Assembly (NCBI GenBank): GCA_946644025.1
Contig: CAMPCG010000100.1
Location: 1-9,062 of the forward strand
Direction of reading: 5' to 3'
Source: an uncultured Prevotellaceae bacterium
Lineage (GTDB): Bacteria; Bacteroidota; Bacteroidia; Bacteroidales; Bacteroidaceae
Length of the DNA stretch: 9,062 nucleotides
This document shows, in pieces, positions 6,678 to 9,062 of this stretch; positions within the stretch are counted from its first letter, which is position 1, and every line of letters begins with the position of its first letter. A program made the translations under genes and the position numbers. The notes under the pieces are model-generated. The model made no database searches, had not been told where the DNA came from, and saw nothing but the letters and a program-made list of their open reading frames with translations.

Positions 6678-6768
6678 CTTATCACTTATCACTTATCACT
6701 TATCACTTATCACTTATCACTTATCACTTATTACTTATCACTTATCGCTTATCACTTATCGTTTATCC
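6678..6768. repeat. Heptamer array 2 (CTTATCA x12-13)
   Basis: Twelve head-to-tail heptamers run from 6678 to 6761. Nine are exact CTTATCA; the variants are CTTATTA at 6727, CTTATCG at 6741 and CTTATCG at 6755. A thirteenth decayed unit, TTTATCC (6762-6768), merges with the stop codon and last codon of the SPFH gene (stop 6765-6763). Degeneration is concentrated at the SPFH end and the far end is perfect, suggesting recent expansion there. There are no spacers, so this is a simple tandem array and not CRISPR. With copy B it accounts for the whole 6594-6762 spacer, in which I see no clear promoter. Confidence 0.92.
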
Positions 6769-7716
6769 CTCCTTGAAGAGGTCCTTGATGCCACCTATGC
6801 TGCCGAGCAGGTTGGTGGCCTCGTAGGGCAGGTAGACGGTCTTGGTCTTGTCGCCCTGAGCCAGTTCCTGCATCATCTGTATGTACTTCTGGGCCAAGAG
6901 GTAGTTGGCGGGGTTGGTCGACTTTCCTACTGCCTCGGTAATCAGTTCTATGGCCTTTGCCTCGGCCTCTGCCTTGCGTATGCGGGCCTGAGCCTCTCCC
7001 TCTGCGTGGAGTATGGCCTGCTGCTTGGCAGCCTCTGCCTTGTTGACGATGGCGGTCTTCTCGCCCTCCGATGCCAGTATCTCGGCGGCCTTCTCTCCTT
7101 CCGATGTCAGTATCTGTGCACGCTTGTTTCGCTCGGCCTGCATCTGCTTCTCCATAGCGTTGAGCACGGTGGCGGGCGGCACTATGTCCTGCAGCTCCAC
7201 GCGGTTCACCTTCACGCCCCACTTGTCGGTAGCGTCGTCGAGCACTGCGCGCAGCTTCGTGTTGATGGTGTCGCGCGAGGTGAGCGTCTCGTCGAGCTCC
7301 AGCTCGCCGATGATGTTACGCAGGGTGGTCTGCGTGAGCTTCTCGATGGCGTTGGGCAGGTTGGAGATTTCGTAGACGGCCTTGAAGGGGTCCACAATCT
7401 GGAAGTAGAGCAGGGCGTTAATCTCCATCTGGATGTTGTCCTTGGTGATGACGTTCTGCGAGGGGAAGTCGTAGACCTGTTCGCGCAGGTCTATCGAGTT
7501 GGAGGTGGTGTACCGTCCGCGGTTGAGCACGACGATGTCTTTTGCCCGGTCGATGAAGGGGATAATAATGTTGATGCCCGGGTTGAGCGTGGCGTAGTAG
7601 CGGCCCAGTCGCTCGATAATCTTGGTTTCCGACTGCGGGATAATCACCAGTGCCTTCTTGGCGAAGATAACCACCAGCACTACGATGGCTATCAGGATGT
7701 AACTCATCAGGTCCAT
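6763..7716 (-). CDS. SPFH/band-7 (stomatin/prohibitin-like, QmcA-type) membrane protein
   Basis: A 317-aa protein anchored by one N-terminal membrane helix (about 4-18) and expected to oligomerise into membrane microdomain scaffolds. Order: helix; SPFH domain (about 20-190), with the family signatures VIIPQSETKIIERLGRY (24-40), LNPGINIIIPFIDR (44-57), DNIQMEINALLYFQIVDP (93-110) and GVKVNRVELQDIVPP (167-181); then a charged coiled coil (about 185-265) rich in Ala, Glu and Lys with a near-repeat SEGEKAAE / SEGEKTAI; C-terminal tail with YLPYEATNLLGSIGG. I chose the start at 7716 (MDLMSYILIA) because the 42 bases upstream look like AT-rich leader; an in-frame ATG at 7758 would add 14 residues. 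nfeD lies directly upstream, the classic partner. Its stop codon merges with heptamer array 2. Confidence 0.92.
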   Translation of the reverse strand: MDLMSYILIAIVVLVVIFAKKALVIIPQSETKIIERLGRYYATLNPGINIIIPFIDRAKDIVVLNRGRYTTSNSIDLREQVYDFPSQNVITKDNIQMEINALLYFQIVDPFKAVYEISNLPNAIEKLTQTTLRNIIGELELDETLTSRDTINTKLRAVLDDATDKWGVKVNRVELQDIVPPATVLNAMEKQMQAERNKRAQILTSEGEKAAEILASEGEKTAIVNKAEAAKQQAILHAEGEAQARIRKAEAEAKAIELITEAVGKSTNPANYLLAQKYIQMMQELAQGDKTKTVYLPYEATNLLGSIGGIKDLFKEG

Positions 7717-7771
7717 TTTGTCAAGGTTTTTAATTAGTAAATGGGTAATAAAGCTCATAAATAGATGTTTG

Positions 7772-8224
7772 TCAGAGTGTCTCCACGGTTACGATGGTGC
7801 TTTCCCTTCCCACGACGCGCACCGTTGTGCCTGTGGCGATGGTTGCACCTTCGTCGTCGGCCACGGCTTTCCACAGGTCGCCGTCTATCTGCACGTAGCC
7901 GGGGGCGCCGGGAGCGATGGCCTCGGTCACGCGGCCTGTGCGCCCCAGCAGCGCGTCGGCATTACTGGCACGGTTGGGCTCGTTCTTGTGCAGCCAGCGC
8001 AGGGCCAGCGGCCTCACGGTGAAGAGGGCCAGCAGGGTGAAGAGGGCAAAGAGGGCCACCTGCCAGTAGATGTTCAGCCCTGCGGCAGCACCGACAACCG
8101 CCGAGACGGCACCGATGGAGAAGCAGATGATGAAGAAATCGCCCGACGAAAGCTCGAGGATGAGGCAGAGCATGGCCACGACGGCCCATATCTGCCAGGA
8201 GTTTTGAAGAATGTAGTCAATCAT
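7772..8224 (-). CDS. NfeD family protein
   Basis: A 150-aa membrane protein of the short NfeD type. Three or so hydrophobic segments in the first 85 residues: WQIWAVVAMLCLILELSSGD (10-29), FFIICFSIGAVSAVVGAAAG (30-49), and WQVALFALFTLLALFTVRPL (about 54-73). A cytosolic or periplasmic OB-fold domain follows (about 90-150), with the family-like LLGRTGRVTEAIAPGAPGYVQIDGD run (92 onward, a GxxGxv-type start) and the final strand VRVVGRESTIVTVE. NfeD proteins are coupled to SPFH proteins and are thought to support assembly or quality control of the microdomain complex. The long protease-bearing form is not present here. The gap to the SPFH start is 55 nt and the gap from the upstream HTH gene is 32 nt, all on one strand, so an operon is likely. 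Confidence 0.9.
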   Translation of the reverse strand: MIDYILQNSWQIWAVVAMLCLILELSSGDFFIICFSIGAVSAVVGAAAGLNIYWQVALFALFTLLALFTVRPLALRWLHKNEPNRASNADALLGRTGRVTEAIAPGAPGYVQIDGDLWKAVADDEGATIATGTTVRVVGRESTIVTVETL

Positions 8225-8256
8225 AGTGATGATGGTTTAAGAGGTGATTCGCTGCT

Positions 8257-8769
8257 TTATATCGAGAGGATGAAGTCGTCCCAGTCTCGGGTGGAGCCTT
8301 TCTTTCCGAAGACCTTTTGGTAGAGGCGGCTGCGTGTCGAGGCTACGCTCTCCTTCGAGTGGGCGGTGAGTGTGGCGATGTCCTTTGGCAGCATCCTCAG
8401 CTTGATGAGCAGGCTGACGCGCATCTCCTGCTCGCTCATGCGGCAGAGGCTGTTCAGCTTGTCGCTGAATCCGTCGTAGACGCCGTTCACCGCTTCGGTC
8501 AGCCCGTGCCAGTCGTCGTCCGTGAGCGTGCGCCCCTCTGCCAGGCACTGCCGGGCGTGGCGGTAGGCCTCCGCTGCGTATATGCTGCCCTCGTCCTGCT
8601 GGCGGCGGGGGGCCATCACAGCCATCTTCTGCATGGCATGGATATTGTCCAGGCGGCTCTGCAGCAGTTGCAGCTTGCGGCGGTTCCACAGCATCACTAA
8701 TATAAATAATGTGATGTAGAACACGGTGCAGATGATGAGCAGGAACAGCTCGCGGTTGGAGAGAATCAT
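8257..8769 (-). CDS. Membrane-anchored helix-turn-helix (LuxR-like C-terminus) protein
   Basis: A 170-aa protein I cannot name as a gene. It has one N-terminal transmembrane helix (LFLLIICTVFYITLFILVML, about 8-27), a short charged helix that may coil (28-50), a linker, and a C-terminal helical domain (about 108-165). The domain runs MSEQEMRVSLLIKL, PKDIATLTAHSKESVASTRSRLY, then VFGKKGSTRDWDDFILSI. This resembles the HTH tail of the large Bacteroidetes TPR-containing membrane regulators, here without the sensor repeats. Function is inferred to be DNA binding from the membrane, unproven. The start at 8769 was preferred because the segment upstream holds a -7 promoter box; an in-frame ATG at 8844 would lie upstream of that promoter. 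It is first in a minus-strand series with nfeD and the SPFH gene. Confidence 0.72.
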   Translation of the reverse strand: MILSNRELFLLIICTVFYITLFILVMLWNRRKLQLLQSRLDNIHAMQKMAVMAPRRQQDEGSIYAAEAYRHARQCLAEGRTLTDDDWHGLTEAVNGVYDGFSDKLNSLCRMSEQEMRVSLLIKLRMLPKDIATLTAHSKESVASTRSRLYQKVFGKKGSTRDWDDFILSI

Positions 8770-8797
8770 GTGGGGGCTTTTTGTTTGTTTGACGTTG

Positions 8798-8829
8798 CAA
8801 AGGTAAGAAAAAACTGCAAACCGCGCAAG
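8798..8829 (-). promoter_or_regulatory. Bacteroidetes-type promoter of the HTH gene
   Basis: On the minus strand TACCTTTG (8805-8798) matches the -7 consensus TAnnTTTG. CTTG (8829-8826) matches three of four bases of the -33 box at a 20-nt spacing. The ATG at 8769 follows 28 nt downstream of the -7 box, after an A-rich leader (GTCAAACAAACAAAAAG), as is usual where Shine-Dalgarno sites are weak. The -33 box directly follows the T-run of the upstream terminator. Confidence 0.7.
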
Positions 8830-8881
8830 AAAAAAGGTTCTCAAAAGTGCGCATCCCCCTATTTGCGCACTTTTGAGAACC
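8830..8881 (-). terminator. Strong intrinsic terminator of the PD-(D/E)XK gene
   Basis: A perfect 18-bp inverted repeat (arms 8836-8853 and 8864-8881, each starting or ending GGTTCTC/GAGAACC) with a 10-nt loop. On the minus strand it is followed immediately by six T residues (8835-8830). It lies 59 nt after the stop codon of the right-edge gene. There is no T-run on the plus strand, so it works in the minus direction, isolating the HTH promoter from upstream transcription. Confidence 0.92.
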
Positions 8882-8940
8882 CCGTTTCAGCCTTCAGCCG
8901 TCCTGTCCTCCTGTTTCCTGGCCCATATTCCGAAAGGCCG

Positions 8941-9062
8941 TTAAGCCGTCTCGCTCTTCCACTCGGTGATGTTCCTCTCCTCGCGGGAGAAGACGAGGCC
9001 CACCTTTGTGACCGGGCGGCCGTCCATGGCGTACTTGCGGGCGTAGCCTCGCTCGTCAATCT
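8941..9062 (-). CDS. AAA-ATPase-like / PD-(D/E)XK nuclease-domain protein, C-terminal end (partial)
   Basis: Only the last 39 codons are inside the window (stop TAA at 8943-8941); the gene continues beyond the right edge. The peptide IDERGYARKYAMDG, then VTKVGLVFSREERNITEW, matches the very conserved end of the Bacteroidetes proteins that combine an AAA-ATPase-like domain (PF09820 type) with a C-terminal PD-(D/E)XK nuclease-like domain (DUF1703). In those, a GYAxKY helix is followed by a vGv-F--e-RNI--W strand. These proteins are numerous per genome and their role is not settled; many look like selfish or defence-related families. The overlapping frame that extends to 8859 is not the gene. 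The terminator at 8830-8881 closes this transcript. Confidence 0.8.
   Translation of the reverse strand, partial: IDERGYARKYAMDGRPVTKVGLVFSREERNITEWKSETA

Noticed and set aside
6678..6768. CRISPR-like array
   Set aside because: The units are 7 nt and strictly head to tail with no spacers, so this is a simple tandem repeat. No cas genes are present.
6658..7737. A 359-residue plus-strand open frame that begins in heptamer array 2 and runs opposite the SPFH gene
   Set aside because: It is the antisense of a well-conserved SPFH gene. Its signal-like N-terminus is only the LITYHLS cycle of the array, and the rest matches no family I recognise.
7717..7758. N-terminal extension of the SPFH protein from the ATG at 7758
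   Set aside because: The 14 added residues are encoded by AT-rich leader-like DNA, and the family usually starts with the membrane helix. It is kept as a possible alternative only.
8859..9059. A 66-residue minus-strand open frame at the right edge
   Set aside because: The overlapping frame ending at 8941 carries the recognisable conserved C-terminus. The longer frame runs into the terminator hairpin.

Overview
The window looks like ordinary chromosome from a member of the Bacteroidales, most likely a Prevotella-like species. The evidence is a type IX secretion plug protein (DUF5103), two promoters of the Bacteroidetes TAnnTTTG type, the absence of clear Shine-Dalgarno sites, and the C-terminus of an AAA-ATPase-like/PD-(D/E)XK protein of a family abundant in this phylum. 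The species call is an inference. Coding density is high and there is no gene-free stretch above about 170 bases.

Layout: 62-1072 (minus) is a bile acid:sodium symporter-family membrane protein. Diverging from it, 1195-1893 (plus) is a stand-alone ABC transporter ATPase. It converges on aat (1911-2615). From 8769 leftwards to 1911 every gene is on the minus strand, in transcription order: a membrane-anchored HTH protein, NfeD, an SPFH/band-7 protein, the DUF5103 plug protein, clpS, clpA and aat. At the right edge the 3' end of the PD-(D/E)XK gene is closed by a strong intrinsic terminator. The promoter of the HTH gene starts directly after that terminator.

Functional grouping: clpS-clpA-aat is a compact bacterial N-degron module. 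Aat attaches Leu/Phe to proteins with N-terminal Lys/Arg, ClpS recognises the resulting N-degrons, and ClpA unfolds them for ClpP, which is not in the window. NfeD plus SPFH is a known membrane-microdomain pair. The plug protein acts at the outer membrane with the SprA translocon.

The least ordinary content is repetitive DNA. Two inverted arrays of the heptamer CTTATCA flank the start of the plug gene, and one of them encodes part of its signal peptide. A 41-bp palindromic element is repeated exactly at two intergenic sites. A 45-nt-spaced direct repeat enclosing a palindrome lies in frame inside the symporter gene. A 9-nt minisatellite lies in frame between the two ATPase domains of ClpA. 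No RNA genes, transposases, CRISPR arrays or defence genes were seen.
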